Positions 46,310-56,086 of a DNA stretch of 64,000 nt are shown here, piece by piece (the first letter of the stretch is position 1; every line of letters begins with the position of its first letter). A program made the position numbers and the translations under genes. The stretch comes from Verrucomicrobiales bacterium (GTDB lineage: Bacteria > Verrucomicrobiota > Verrucomicrobiia > Verrucomicrobiales > V1-33): positions 41,803 to 105,802 of the forward strand of contig JAGNEJ010000008.1 of the NCBI GenBank assembly GCA_018003315.1, in the 5' to 3' direction. The notes under the pieces are model-generated. The model made no database searches and had not been told where the DNA came from. It worked only from the letters and a program-made list of their open reading frames with translations.

Positions 46310-47971
46310 ATGGAAACCTTGCCTTTTCCTGACATGATTTTGCGCCTCCTTTTGCTCCTTCCTGCCGCTGCCTCACTCGTCCTGGCCCCTGCTGCGGCCG
46401 CCCCGCCGGAAGCGGAACCGCTGGTGGCGGAATTGAAGGGGCTGGTGATGCTTTCCCAGCCTTCCCATGCCCGGCCGCAGGCGGAGGCGGCGGGGTTGGT
46501 GGCAGCAGAGGTCCCGCTGCTGCTGGACAGCGGATTCCAAAAAATCGCCGCGGCGCATCTTGGAAAACCGGTATCCCTGGACTCGCTCAATGCCCTGTCG
46601 CGCGAGGTGGTCGGTTTTTTCCGCGATCATGACCGCCCCGTGGTGGACGTGTCGGTTCCGGAACAGGACATCACCAACGGCGTGGTGCAGATGGTCGTGG
46701 TGGAGGGGCGGCTGGGACTTGTCAGGGTCGAGGGCAACCGGTGGATTTCCGCGGAGGCGCTGCAGCGCGGCTGGTCCCTGGCTCCAGGATCGCCGCTGCG
46801 CTCCACCAGGGTGCTGCGTGAACTCGACTGGCTGAACGAAAACCCCTTTCGGAACGTGGAGGCGGTCTATACACCGGGCAGGGAATTCGGCCTCACCGAT
46901 GTCATTCTCAAGGTGCAGGACCGGTTTCCACTGCGGGCGTTTGCAGGCTATGAAAATTCCGGCACCGAACTGACAGGGGAGGATCGCCTGCTGGCCGGCC
47001 TCCAGTGGGGCAATGCCTTAGGACTGGACCACCAGTTTTCCTATCAATTCATGGCCGATGCCCGGGCGCAGCACTATTTCAGCCATCTGGCGAGCTATGT
47101 GGCTCCGCTGCCATGGAAGCACCGGTTGCGCCTCACGGGATTTTACGCCACCACCTCCGCGAACCTGGCTGCCGGGGACTCGCCGCTGGCGCTGGACGGG
47201 GAGAGTTTCCTGGGAGGCATGCGCTACGAAATCCCGCTGCCGGGCACCGCAGCCTTGAAGCATGAGGCAAGCCTCGGTTTCGACTACAAGCGCACCACGG
47301 ACGACCTGCTCTTTAACCGGATCCGGGCGGCGGGAGCCGAGACGGAGGTGTTCGCATTTTCGGCGGGTTACCGCGCCACGCTGCGCGACGATCTGGGCGG
47401 CACCTCCTTCACCACGACCGCGGTTTACAGCCCCGGTGGGTGGAGCGATGACAGCACCGATGCGGCTTACGAACAGGTGCGCTCCGGGGCTTCTGCGGAA
47501 TTTTTCCACGTCCGCACCGAACTGGAGCGCCTGACCCGGCTGCCGGCGGATTTTTCCCTGCTGCTGCGGGCCAGCGGCCAGTTGAGCACGGAAAACCTGC
47601 TGCCCAGCGAACAACTGTTTCTGGGTGGCTGGAACACCGTTCGGGGTTACGAGGAATTCCTCCTGCTGGGCGATGACGGACTGCTGCTGAGCGCGGAAAT
47701 CCGCAGCCCGTCGCTGCACCCCCTGCGGTTTTGCAAAAAGTCCTCCACCGATTCCCTGCAGTTGCTCACCTTCTGGGACTACGGAACCGCCCGCCTCCAT
47801 GACCCGCTGCCCGAGGAGCCCGGCAGCGCTTCCCTGATGAGCGTGGGTGCCGGACTGCGCTACGAGATCGGGACGAACTTTTCGGTGCGATTCGACTACG
47901 GCTGGGCGCTGGAGCGCGAACCGGGACAGGCCTCTGGCCGCGGACACCTCGGGGTGGTCCTGGCGTTTTGA
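46310..47971 (+). CDS. ShlB/FhaC/HecB-family outer-membrane TpsB transporter
   Basis: A 553-residue outer-membrane partner of the TpsA exoprotein. A signal peptide (about 1-30) precedes a periplasmic POTRA region (about 90-200, with DRPVVDVSVPEQDITNG and VEGRLGLVRVEGNRW) and a C-terminal 16-strand barrel. The barrel contains EQLFLGGWNTVRGYEEF, the conserved VRGY/F motif of the plug loop that controls secretion. It recognises the TPS domain of its substrate and secretes it. It lies 9 bp after the tpsA stop, so the two are co-translated. A second Met at 46334 is an alternative start. Confidence 0.92.
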   Translation: METLPFPDMILRLLLLLPAAASLVLAPAAAAPPEAEPLVAELKGLVMLSQPSHARPQAEAAGLVAAEVPLLLDSGFQKIAAAHLGKPVSLDSLNALSREVVGFFRDHDRPVVDVSVPEQDITNGVVQMVVVEGRLGLVRVEGNRWISAEALQRGWSLAPGSPLRSTRVLRELDWLNENPFRNVEAVYTPGREFGLTDVILKVQDRFPLRAFAGYENSGTELTGEDRLLAGLQWGNALGLDHQFSYQFMADARAQHYFSHLASYVAPLPWKHRLRLTGFYATTSANLAAGDSPLALDGESFLGGMRYEIPLPGTAALKHEASLGFDYKRTTDDLLFNRIRAAGAETEVFAFSAGYRATLRDDLGGTSFTTTAVYSPGGWSDDSTDAAYEQVRSGASAEFFHVRTELERLTRLPADFSLLLRASGQLSTENLLPSEQLFLGGWNTVRGYEEFLLLGDDGLLLSAEIRSPSLHPLRFCKKSSTDSLQLLTFWDYGTARLHDPLPEEPGSASLMSVGAGLRYEIGTNFSVRFDYGWALEREPGQASGRGHLGVVLAF

Positions 47972-48011
47972 TCCCGTTTCCCCTCGGAACACCCCCCCCG
48001 GGCTCTTGCCC

Positions 48012-48036
48012 ATTGCGCTCGCAGAACGCAATTTTT
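48012..48036 (+). terminator. Candidate terminator after tpsB
   Basis: ATTGCG and CGCAAT form a 6 bp stem around a 9 nt loop, followed by four Ts, about 40 bp after the tpsB stop. The stem is short and the loop long, so termination may be partial. Confidence 0.42.
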
Positions 48037-48106
48037 CGGAGAAAAAAGTTGGCAGATGCAGGGGGGTTTGGCAGCATTGCTGCGAATTCCAACAACCACC
48101 CGCCCC

Positions 48107-49528
48107 ATGAAGAAACAATGCTCCTCCCGCCGAATGGTTCCCGCCGCTTTGCTGCTCGCAGCAGCGGGACCTGCCGCCGCTCAGCTTTCCAACTACTGGC
48201 CAGTGAATGAGGCCAGCGGCGCTCCGGCCACGACGGTCAATTCGGTCGGCGGTGGAACCAACGGCACGCTGAACAGCGGTGCGGCCGTCGTCACCGATGG
48301 CTCCCGCGGCCAGGTTTTGGAATTCAACGTTGCCGGGGCCTATGTGGACGCGGGGACCATCCCGGTGCTGAACACCGCCAGCAACTTCACCTGGTCGTTC
48401 TGGGCGAACTCCACGCAGGGTGGGAGCAACAACGTCATTATTGGCAACCGGTATTCCACCACCGCAGCCACGGAGTTTTCCCCGCGGGAATTTGTGAAGT
48501 TCACCACCAATGCCTTCGAGTGGCATGTGAATGCCGGGGGCCAGAACATCGACTACCCCGCCATCGCCACCAACACCTGGAACCACTTCGCGGTCGTGAA
48601 GCAGGGGAATCTGATGTTTTCGTATCGCAACGGCCTCATCGACGGCTCGCGCTACATCACCGCCGGAACCAACAACCCGCAGCCGCTTTTCTTTGGCGGC
48701 AATGGCTCGCTGGAGTCGTGGGCCGGCCGTTTGGATGACGTAGCCACCTGGACCAATCCCATGCCGGGCCGCTCGGTTGTCGGCCTGGCCAATGGGGCCT
48801 ACACGCCGACCAGCGCCCCGCAGACGGCAAATGCACTGCCCACGCTGGCGACGGACAACTTCAGTTCGCTCGCGGGCTGGACACCCACCACCCGCGGCCT
48901 CGAAAACAATGGACCCGCCGGTTACAACGCGCCTTCCAATGGCGGCGGCGTGCTCAGCCTCTCTGGCACCGTCACTAGCCAGTATTGGTTCGGAAATTCG
49001 GTGGAGAGCGTGACCAGCTACGACGCAACCAAGCCCACGGAGGTCAGCATCGAGCGCGTCTCGCTGAGCGGCAGCGGCACGTCCTACCGCAGCAGCCTCT
49101 GGATTCTCGGAGACGACGGCCATTATCTCCACTTCTCCCAGAACGCCAACGAGGGAGGATGGTCATGGAACGCACGCGACGACGGCGGTCAGGGGACGCT
49201 CGGACCCACCGGCTCCGGCAACAATCTTGCTGGCCTGGATGGACTTGATGCCGATTTCGGCAGCCACGTGATGTCCATTTCGCTGGAACCCGTGGGCACG
49301 CCTGGTGATGTGAACATGTACATGTATCTGGATGGTGTCCTCGCCGGAGCCCAGGGATTCTCCAATTTCCCGGACACGTTCAAAGTCGTCCTGACCGGAC
49401 AGGGCCGTGCCATCGGCGATTCCGTGGATGCCCGCTTTGACAATCTGCAGATCAATCAAATCCCCGAGCCCACCGCCACCGTGACGCTGGCGCTGGCGGG
49501 ATTGGCCCTGCTGCGCCGCCGCCGATAA
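48107..49528 (+). CDS. PEP-CTERM-anchored LamG-domain surface protein
   Basis: A 473-residue exported protein. A signal peptide (about 1-31, ending AGPAAAQ) leads into a LamG/concanavalin-like domain (about 33-240, with SNFTWSFWANS and WNHFAVVKQGNL). A second beta-sandwich follows (about 250-445, with YRSSLWILGDDGHYLHFSQ). The C-terminus is a canonical PEP-CTERM sorting signal: IPEPTATVTLALAGLALLRRRR region with PEP, a hydrophobic helix and an arginine cluster. PEP-CTERM proteins are processed by exosortase and retained at or released from the envelope, often with exopolysaccharide. No exosortase is in the window. The two domains are near-copies of a module inside the giant protein that follows. 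Confidence 0.9.
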   Translation: MKKQCSSRRMVPAALLLAAAGPAAAQLSNYWPVNEASGAPATTVNSVGGGTNGTLNSGAAVVTDGSRGQVLEFNVAGAYVDAGTIPVLNTASNFTWSFWANSTQGGSNNVIIGNRYSTTAATEFSPREFVKFTTNAFEWHVNAGGQNIDYPAIATNTWNHFAVVKQGNLMFSYRNGLIDGSRYITAGTNNPQPLFFGGNGSLESWAGRLDDVATWTNPMPGRSVVGLANGAYTPTSAPQTANALPTLATDNFSSLAGWTPTTRGLENNGPAGYNAPSNGGGVLSLSGTVTSQYWFGNSVESVTSYDATKPTEVSIERVSLSGSGTSYRSSLWILGDDGHYLHFSQNANEGGWSWNARDDGGQGTLGPTGSGNNLAGLDGLDADFGSHVMSISLEPVGTPGDVNMYMYLDGVLAGAQGFSNFPDTFKVVLTGQGRAIGDSVDARFDNLQINQIPEPTATVTLALAGLALLRRRR

Positions 49529-49559
49529 TCGCCGCGCAGCCCACGCTGCTTTCCAGCAC

Positions 49560-49596
49560 ACGGCCGCTTTTCCCAGGGAAAAGTGGCCGTTTTTTT
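49560..49596 (+). terminator. Strong Rho-independent terminator after the PEP-CTERM gene
   Basis: ACGGCCGCTTTTCCC pairs with GGGAAAAGTGGCCGT (one G/T mismatch) around a tiny loop, then a run of six or more Ts begins. It lies 31 bp after the stop and separates the PEP-CTERM gene from the second giant gene, which therefore needs its own promoter. Confidence 0.85.
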
Positions 49597-49688
49597 CACC
49601 GGAAGAAGCCTGCCTGCTTCCGGCGGTGAGGTTTGCCTGCATTATTTCATCGCCATTTCCACTTCGGTTCCATTATAAAATTCCCGCC

Positions 49689-52600
49689 ATGCATCCCCAT
49701 CGCCTCCTCCCTTTCCTCCTCGCCGTTTTTAGCCTGCCTGCCGCGGCGCAGGACAGCGCGGTGATCATCAATGAAGTCCACTACCACCCGGTGGATGAAA
49801 CCACGCAGAGTGAATGGATCGAGCTGCGCTGCCTGCACGGAGTGGATGTCGATCTTTCCGGCTGGCAGTTAAAAGGCGGCGTCAACTTCACTTTTCCTCC
49901 CGGCACCATCGTCAGTGGGCGGGGATTTTTGGTGGTGGCGCAGAACCCCGCCGCCCTGCCAGGCGTGACCGCGCTGGGACCGTGGACGGGGAAACTCGGC
50001 AATGCCGGGGAGGAAATCCGGCTCGTGAACAACAGCAACCGGATCATGACCCAGTTGACGTATGGGGATGGCGGGGACTGGCCCACCGGACCGGACGGAT
50101 GCGGCCCCACCCTGGCACGGCGCAACCAGACTGCCGCGGACAACCGACCGTCGGCCTGGGCGGCCAGCAATGAAACCGGCGGCACTCCCGGGGGATCGAA
50201 CTTCCTGGAAGGGGATTCCACCGCCAGCGTTTCCACCCTGTTATTGATCGACTCCGCCGACTGGAAATACAACGACACCGACACCGCACTGCCCGCCACC
50301 TGGAAAGACCCCGGATATGCCGACGGCGGGTGGGCCACCGGCAGGGCCTTGTTTTATCGCGGAACGGCGCAGATCGCAATTCCGGTGCCCCCGACCATTG
50401 TCCTCGGCGGAGCGGGTGACGGATTGCGCGCCTACTGGGCCATGGACGATGCAGTGGGCAGCGGCACCGCGGCCAATTCCGTCGCCGGTGGCACGGTCGG
50501 CACCCTCAACGGCAGCGTGGGCAGCAACATTGCCTTCACCACGGACACCGCCCCCCGCAGCAAAGTGCTGCGGGTGAACATGACGGCCGGAAATGCCAAC
50601 GTCACCGGAAACTGGGTGGCCGCGGGCAGCCTGCCGTCCATGACCCTGGCCAATGATTTCACCTGGGCCTTCTGGGCAAAGTCCAACGACGGCACCACCA
50701 ACGATGTGATTCTGGGAAACCGCTATGCCAATGCCGGAAGCACGGATTTCAGTCCCCGTGAATTCATCAAGTTCACCACCACTCAGTTCGAGTGGCATGT
50801 CAATGCCGCGCCGCAGAACGTGGACTACGCCGACATTCCCAACGCCTCCTGGATCCACCACGCGGTGGTCAAAACGGGCAATGTCCTGACCTATTACCGC
50901 AACGGAGCGGTTTCCGGCAGCGTCACCGTGAGTGCCGCTCCGGCAAACCTGCAGCCGCTTTTCATGGGCGGAAATGGCGCCAGTGAAAGCTGGAGCGGCC
51001 TGCTCGATGACGTGGCGCTGTGGAACAAGGCGCTTCCGGCAGAATCTGTTGCCGCCTTGGCGGCCAATGCCTACAATCCGGCCACGCTGCCAACCACGGC
51101 CACCGTCGTGGACAATGGTCCCTATCCGATTCCGGCAGAGGTGCATTTTCCGACCACCAGCACCGTGCCGCTGAGTGATGACTTTTCCGCCGCTTCGGTG
51201 GATGCCGGAAAATGGGAGGCAATCGACCAAGGGCTGGAAAGCACCGCCGCATCCGGCATCACCGAAACCCAGTCCGGCGGACAGATCACGTTGTCCGGAA
51301 CAACCTCGGTCAACTACTGGGCGGGCCGTTCCCTGCGCAGTGCGGCTTCGTTTTCCACCGCTTCCACCATCCGTGCGGAGGCAGACCGGATTTCCCTAAC
51401 CGGTAGCGGCTCGGCCTACCGGTCCAGCCTGTGGCTGTGGGGCGACGCCACCCACTACCTGCACTTCAGCCAGAACGTCGGAGAAAATGGCTGGACCTGG
51501 AATGCCAGTGACGCTGGCGGCAGCGGTACGCTCGCTCCCACCGGCAGCGGCAACAACCTGGGTCTGCTCGACTTTGTGGATGCCGATACCGGCCCGGCCC
51601 GGATGAAACTGGTCTGGATTCCCGGCAGCTATGCGGGCCAGGGAACGATTCAGATTTGGCGCGACTCCACCCTGGCCGCCACCCACAACGCAACCAACTG
51701 GCCGGCCACCTGCCGCGTGCTCCTAACCGGTCAGGCCCGGGCCGCCACCGACTCGGTGACGGCTGTGTTTGACAATGCCAGCGTCACCGTGCTCACCGCC
51801 CAGTCGCTCCAGACCGCGGTCAATCCCGCCACCACCCACTATTTCCGCCATGCGTTCGCTTTTTCCGGCGATCCCGCGCAGACCACGCTCAAGCTCTGGC
51901 CCATCCATGACGATGCCGCCGTTTACTACCTGAACGGAACCGAAATCCACCGCGACAACATCGGCCCGGCACCGTCCCACGGAACGCTGGCCACCGCAGC
52001 CGTTGCTGATGCTTCGTTTCCGAAAAACCCCATTGTGATTCCCGCCGGTTCGCTGCTCAACGGTCAGAACGTGCTGGCGGTGGAGGTGCATCAGGACAGC
52101 CCCGCCAGTCCAGACATGCTTTTCGGCGCACAGCTCATGGCCAGCGAGCTGCCAGCCCCGGTCCGGACGGATCCGGCGCTGAGGTTCACAGAAATCGGCG
52201 GTGCGGGCGACGCCGTTTTCCGGCTGGAATTGATGAACCGCACCGCATCCGCGCTCAATTTGTCAGGCTTCACCCTGCGCGACACCGACGGCAATGCCTT
52301 TGCCCTGAGCGGCACGCTCGCCGCCGGCCAGTATCTGGCGCTGGATGAAACGGCGCTGGGTTTCCGCCCCGCAGAAACTGCCCGGATTTTTCTGGTGCAG
52401 GGCGGCCAGTTTTACGATTCGCGCACCGTGACCAGCCAGTTGCGCGGCCTCACTGCCGACGGCCAGTGGGGTTACCCGGCGTCCGGCACCTTCGGTTCAG
52501 CGAATGTGTTCAACATCCCGGATGCCATCGTGATCAACGAAATCATGTACGGCGCCCCAGGCTCTTCCGACGAGGAGTGGGTGGAAATCCACAACCGCGG

Positions 52601-55600
52601 CAACACCCCGGTGGACGTTTCCGGCTGGCAGTTCAGCGACGGCATCAGCTTTGTGTTTCCCGCCGGTTCTCCGTCCATTCCCGCCGGCGGCTACGCCGTT
52701 GTCGTGTGGGACGTGACCGCCTTCAATGCCCTGCACCCTGGCCTGCCGCTGGTCTTCGGGCCGTTCTCCGGCAGTCTGTCCGGGGACGGCGAGCGCCTGC
52801 GCCTGCGCGATGCAGCGGGAAATCTCGCGGATGAAACACGATTCGCCGAAGGCGGTGCCTGGCCGGAATTCACCTCGCGCAGCGCTTCGACCATTGAATT
52901 GATGAATCCGTTTGCTGACAATGCCAGCGGTGCGGCGTGGGCGGCGAGCGATGAAACCGGGAACGCAACCTGGCAGAATGTGGACTACACGCTGCGGGCC
53001 ACGGTTTACGAAGTGGATCCGAACTACTACAGCGAATTGATTCTCGGCCTGGTGAACGACGGCGAAGTGCTCATCGATGACCTCAGCGTGCGGGAGGATC
53101 CTAACGGGGCGAACGTCGAACTAATTCAAAACGGCGGCTTCAGCGTCGGCAATGCCAACACCTGGCGGTTCGCAGGCAACACCCGCCGCAGCGTCGTCGT
53201 GGATGATCCCGCCAGCCCTGGAAACAAGGTGCTCAAGCTGGTTCAGAACGGCTCCATCGACCACATGTCCAACCACGCGGAAACCACCCTGAAACGGGGC
53301 GTGAACCTGCTGGGGGCGGGCGGCATCAATCCAGCGCTGGACTACCGCATCTCCTTCCGGGCTCGCTGGTGGAAAGGAAACAATGCGCTCAACTCCCATC
53401 TCTATTTCAACCGCTGTGCAGCCACCACCACGCTCAACCGCCCCGCAACCGGCGGCACCCCGGGTGCGCAAAATTCCACTTTCGCCGCCCATGCCACCGT
53501 TTCCTTCAGCCAGGCAGGCCACACACCGGCAGTGCCTGCGGCCTCACAGGCCGCCACGGTTTCCGCACAGCTTTACGACCCTAGCGGCACCGCGACTCCC
53601 ACGCTGTATTATTCCATCAACGAAGGCGTGGAACAAAGCGTGGCCATGACCCTGACAAACGGTGTCTGGTCCGGCGTCATTCCCGGACAGGCCGCCGGAG
53701 CCAAGGCGAATTTCCGCATTCAAGCCACCAGTCTTGCCGGATACACCGCAGTGTGGCCGAAAAATGGGATGGCCGGTCGTGCCATGATTCCGTGGAACGA
53801 CAACCAGGCCCAACTGGTCCGTCCCAACGGGTGTCGGCCGCACAATCTGCGCATTGTCATGCCCACGTCGGGCGCCAGCCTGCTCCATGCGGCCAACAAC
53901 GTGATGAGCAACGACTGGATGCCCTGCACCGTGATCTATGACGAGCAGGACGTTTACTGCGGAGTTGGCGTGCACCTGAAAGGTTCGGAACACGGGCGGG
54001 CCAAAACGGTGCGCGCGGGGTTCATTCTGCGTTTTCCGCCCGAGGCGTTGTTTCTTGGGATTCACCGTGAAATCACCATCGACCGCAGCGGAGCGGGCGA
54101 CCAGTTCAGTCAGAAGGAAATCCTGGTGAAACGCTCACTCAACCGCGCCGGCGGCATCCCCTGCAGTGAGGACGATCTGATCCGGGTCATTGCACCCCAG
54201 TCCGTCCACACCGGCCCTGCCATCTGTGTGCACACCAAACTGGACAGCGACAACTTCCTCGATGGCCAGTGGGACAAGGGCAGCGATGGCACGATGTTCG
54301 AATACGAGCTGATCTATCCGCTCTATTCCGGGAGCGTGGCCACCTCCACCGACAACGGCACGCTGGAAGGGAACAAGCTGACTCAGGATGGTCCGGCCCC
54401 TAACGGCGTGCCCGTGCGCAAGCTCAACCCCGGCCTTTCCAAGGAGGAATACCGTTGGTACTGGCTCATCAAAAACAACCGCACCCGCGACGACTACAGC
54501 GGCGTGATTTCGGCCCTCACCGCCCTGGGCCAGAGCGGCCTCACCTTTCATGCCCAGACCGCACCGCTGCTGGATACTGACGGCTGGCTGCGTTCATTCT
54601 CCGGTCCTATCGCCTGGGCGGTGGGTGACAATTATGCCTATGGGTCGCGGCACAATTGTCTCTATTTCGTCAAACCGGATGGCCGCACGCTCTACATCCC
54701 CTGGGACATGGACTTCTCCGCCTCCAGTGGCGCCACCGCGAGCATCCTGCCCAATGCCGAGCTGCAGAAACTGGTCAATGCGGTGGCCGGGACCACGGCG
54801 GACGAGGTGAATCGCCGCGCCTACTTCGGCCACCTGCTGCACATGGTAAACACCGGGTTCAACCCCGGGTACCTCGGACGCTGGATGGATCACTATTCCT
54901 GTTTTGTGAATGAGGATTACCGGGCGAGTTTCCTCAGTTTTGTCACCACCCGCGAGGCCTACATCCGTTCGCAAATCACGGCGAACATTCCAGTGGTGTC
55001 GTTTCAAATCACCACCAATGGCGGCGCCAATTACACGGAACCCGCCAACACCACCGCACTGGCCGGCGACGGCTGGGTGAACGTGGCAACGATCAGCCTT
55101 TCCGGCGGGGAACCGCTGGCGCTCACCTGGACGGATCAGGATTCCTGGAGCCTCCAGTTGCCTGTCGTCAATGGCACCAATGTGTTTGCACTCGAGGCGC
55201 GCGATTCACTCGGCCAACTCGTGGGCACGGACACCATCACCGTTACCGGGACCGGCTCCGGTGGCATTGTTCCCGCATCGTCGGACAACATCCTCGTCAC
55301 TGAAATCAACTACCACCCGGCGGTTGCGGGCGAGGAGTTCATCGAACTGCTGAACACCTCCGCCTCCACCGTCAGCCTGACCGGCTGCACGTTCACCGCG
55401 GGCATTTCCTATGCGTTCCCGGCCACCCTGGTCGCTCCCGGCGCCCGCATCCTCCTGGTGGAAAGCCGGGCGGCTTTCACTGCCCGCTATCCGTCGGTCA
55501 ATGTTGCGAGCCTCGCCCCCGGTGAATTCGCCCCGTCCAATCTGCGCAACAGCCGCGAGTCCCTCACCCTGCTGGCGGCGGACGGCCTGACCAATGTCTT

Positions 55601-56018
55601 CAGCCTTTCCTACAACGACCGCATCGCTTCCACCGACGGAAATGGACGCACCCTGGTGCGCATCCTGGGGTGCACCACCCCTGCGGGGTATGAGTGGCGG
55701 GAGAGCATGGCCGACGGTGGAAATCCGGGTTCCACCGATTCCTTGGCATTTGTGGGCGATCCGCTCGCGGATGCCGACCACGACGGCCACAGCGCGCTCA
55801 TCGAGTATGCGTTCGGCACCAGTGATGCCGTCTGGACGCCCGCAACGCATTTCCTCGCGCCGAACGGCACGGGCATTCCCGGTTTCGCCCTTCCGCTGCC
55901 CAATGCCGACTGTGCGCTTCTGGAGCTTCAATGTTCCGAAGATCTCTCCGCCTGGACGCCCGCGGATGGAGCACCGGTCCCGCGGCGATTCTGGCGCTGG
56001 CACGCAACCCAGCGCTGA
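49689..56018 (+). CDS. Second giant secreted lamin-tail / LamG / CotH-fold protein (2109 aa)
   Basis: A paralogue of the giant at 12509-19114, with an added module. After a signal peptide (about 1-19, ending PAAAQ) comes a lamin-tail domain (about 15-130, VIINEVHYHP). A LamG domain (about 244-457) and a beta-sandwich (about 494-700, FSQNVGENGWTWN) follow; together these match the whole ectodomain of the upstream PEP-CTERM protein. A second lamin-tail domain (about 947-1074) precedes a CotH-like kinase domain (about 1387-1680, with VMSNDWMPCTVIY and PWDMDF). A third lamin-tail domain (about 1868-1985) and an Asp-rich EF-hand-like loop (DADHDGHSALIEYAFG) end the protein. Probably a cell-surface or secreted matrix protein. 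The Met at 49689 gives the best signal peptide. Confidence 0.88.
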   Translation: MHPHRLLPFLLAVFSLPAAAQDSAVIINEVHYHPVDETTQSEWIELRCLHGVDVDLSGWQLKGGVNFTFPPGTIVSGRGFLVVAQNPAALPGVTALGPWTGKLGNAGEEIRLVNNSNRIMTQLTYGDGGDWPTGPDGCGPTLARRNQTAADNRPSAWAASNETGGTPGGSNFLEGDSTASVSTLLLIDSADWKYNDTDTALPATWKDPGYADGGWATGRALFYRGTAQIAIPVPPTIVLGGAGDGLRAYWAMDDAVGSGTAANSVAGGTVGTLNGSVGSNIAFTTDTAPRSKVLRVNMTAGNANVTGNWVAAGSLPSMTLANDFTWAFWAKSNDGTTNDVILGNRYANAGSTDFSPREFIKFTTTQFEWHVNAAPQNVDYADIPNASWIHHAVVKTGNVLTYYRNGAVSGSVTVSAAPANLQPLFMGGNGASESWSGLLDDVALWNKALPAESVAALAANAYNPATLPTTATVVDNGPYPIPAEVHFPTTSTVPLSDDFSAASVDAGKWEAIDQGLESTAASGITETQSGGQITLSGTTSVNYWAGRSLRSAASFSTASTIRAEADRISLTGSGSAYRSSLWLWGDATHYLHFSQNVGENGWTWNASDAGGSGTLAPTGSGNNLGLLDFVDADTGPARMKLVWIPGSYAGQGTIQIWRDSTLAATHNATNWPATCRVLLTGQARAATDSVTAVFDNASVTVLTAQSLQTAVNPATTHYFRHAFAFSGDPAQTTLKLWPIHDDAAVYYLNGTEIHRDNIGPAPSHGTLATAAVADASFPKNPIVIPAGSLLNGQNVLAVEVHQDSPASPDMLFGAQLMASELPAPVRTDPALRFTEIGGAGDAVFRLELMNRTASALNLSGFTLRDTDGNAFALSGTLAAGQYLALDETALGFRPAETARIFLVQGGQFYDSRTVTSQLRGLTADGQWGYPASGTFGSANVFNIPDAIVINEIMYGAPGSSDEEWVEIHNRGNTPVDVSGWQFSDGISFVFPAGSPSIPAGGYAVVVWDVTAFNALHPGLPLVFGPFSGSLSGDGERLRLRDAAGNLADETRFAEGGAWPEFTSRSASTIELMNPFADNASGAAWAASDETGNATWQNVDYTLRATVYEVDPNYYSELILGLVNDGEVLIDDLSVREDPNGANVELIQNGGFSVGNANTWRFAGNTRRSVVVDDPASPGNKVLKLVQNGSIDHMSNHAETTLKRGVNLLGAGGINPALDYRISFRARWWKGNNALNSHLYFNRCAATTTLNRPATGGTPGAQNSTFAAHATVSFSQAGHTPAVPAASQAATVSAQLYDPSGTATPTLYYSINEGVEQSVAMTLTNGVWSGVIPGQAAGAKANFRIQATSLAGYTAVWPKNGMAGRAMIPWNDNQAQLVRPNGCRPHNLRIVMPTSGASLLHAANNVMSNDWMPCTVIYDEQDVYCGVGVHLKGSEHGRAKTVRAGFILRFPPEALFLGIHREITIDRSGAGDQFSQKEILVKRSLNRAGGIPCSEDDLIRVIAPQSVHTGPAICVHTKLDSDNFLDGQWDKGSDGTMFEYELIYPLYSGSVATSTDNGTLEGNKLTQDGPAPNGVPVRKLNPGLSKEEYRWYWLIKNNRTRDDYSGVISALTALGQSGLTFHAQTAPLLDTDGWLRSFSGPIAWAVGDNYAYGSRHNCLYFVKPDGRTLYIPWDMDFSASSGATASILPNAELQKLVNAVAGTTADEVNRRAYFGHLLHMVNTGFNPGYLGRWMDHYSCFVNEDYRASFLSFVTTREAYIRSQITANIPVVSFQITTNGGANYTEPANTTALAGDGWVNVATISLSGGEPLALTWTDQDSWSLQLPVVNGTNVFALEARDSLGQLVGTDTITVTGTGSGGIVPASSDNILVTEINYHPAVAGEEFIELLNTSASTVSLTGCTFTAGISYAFPATLVAPGARILLVESRAAFTARYPSVNVASLAPGEFAPSNLRNSRESLTLLAADGLTNVFSLSYNDRIASTDGNGRTLVRILGCTTPAGYEWRESMADGGNPGSTDSLAFVGDPLADADHDGHSALIEYAFGTSDAVWTPATHFLAPNGTGIPGFALPLPNADCALLELQCSEDLSAWTPADGAPVPRRFWRWHATQR

Positions 56019-56086
56019 CGCCATCCCTGCCGCCGTGGGAGGCTGCCCTGAAACTATCGGATGAAAGTGGCGGCAGGGCCACTAGA

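Noticed and set aside
47018..49132. A 704-residue minus-strand open frame across tpsB and the PEP-CTERM gene
   Set aside because: It is opposite two well-supported genes and has no domain signature; a shadow.
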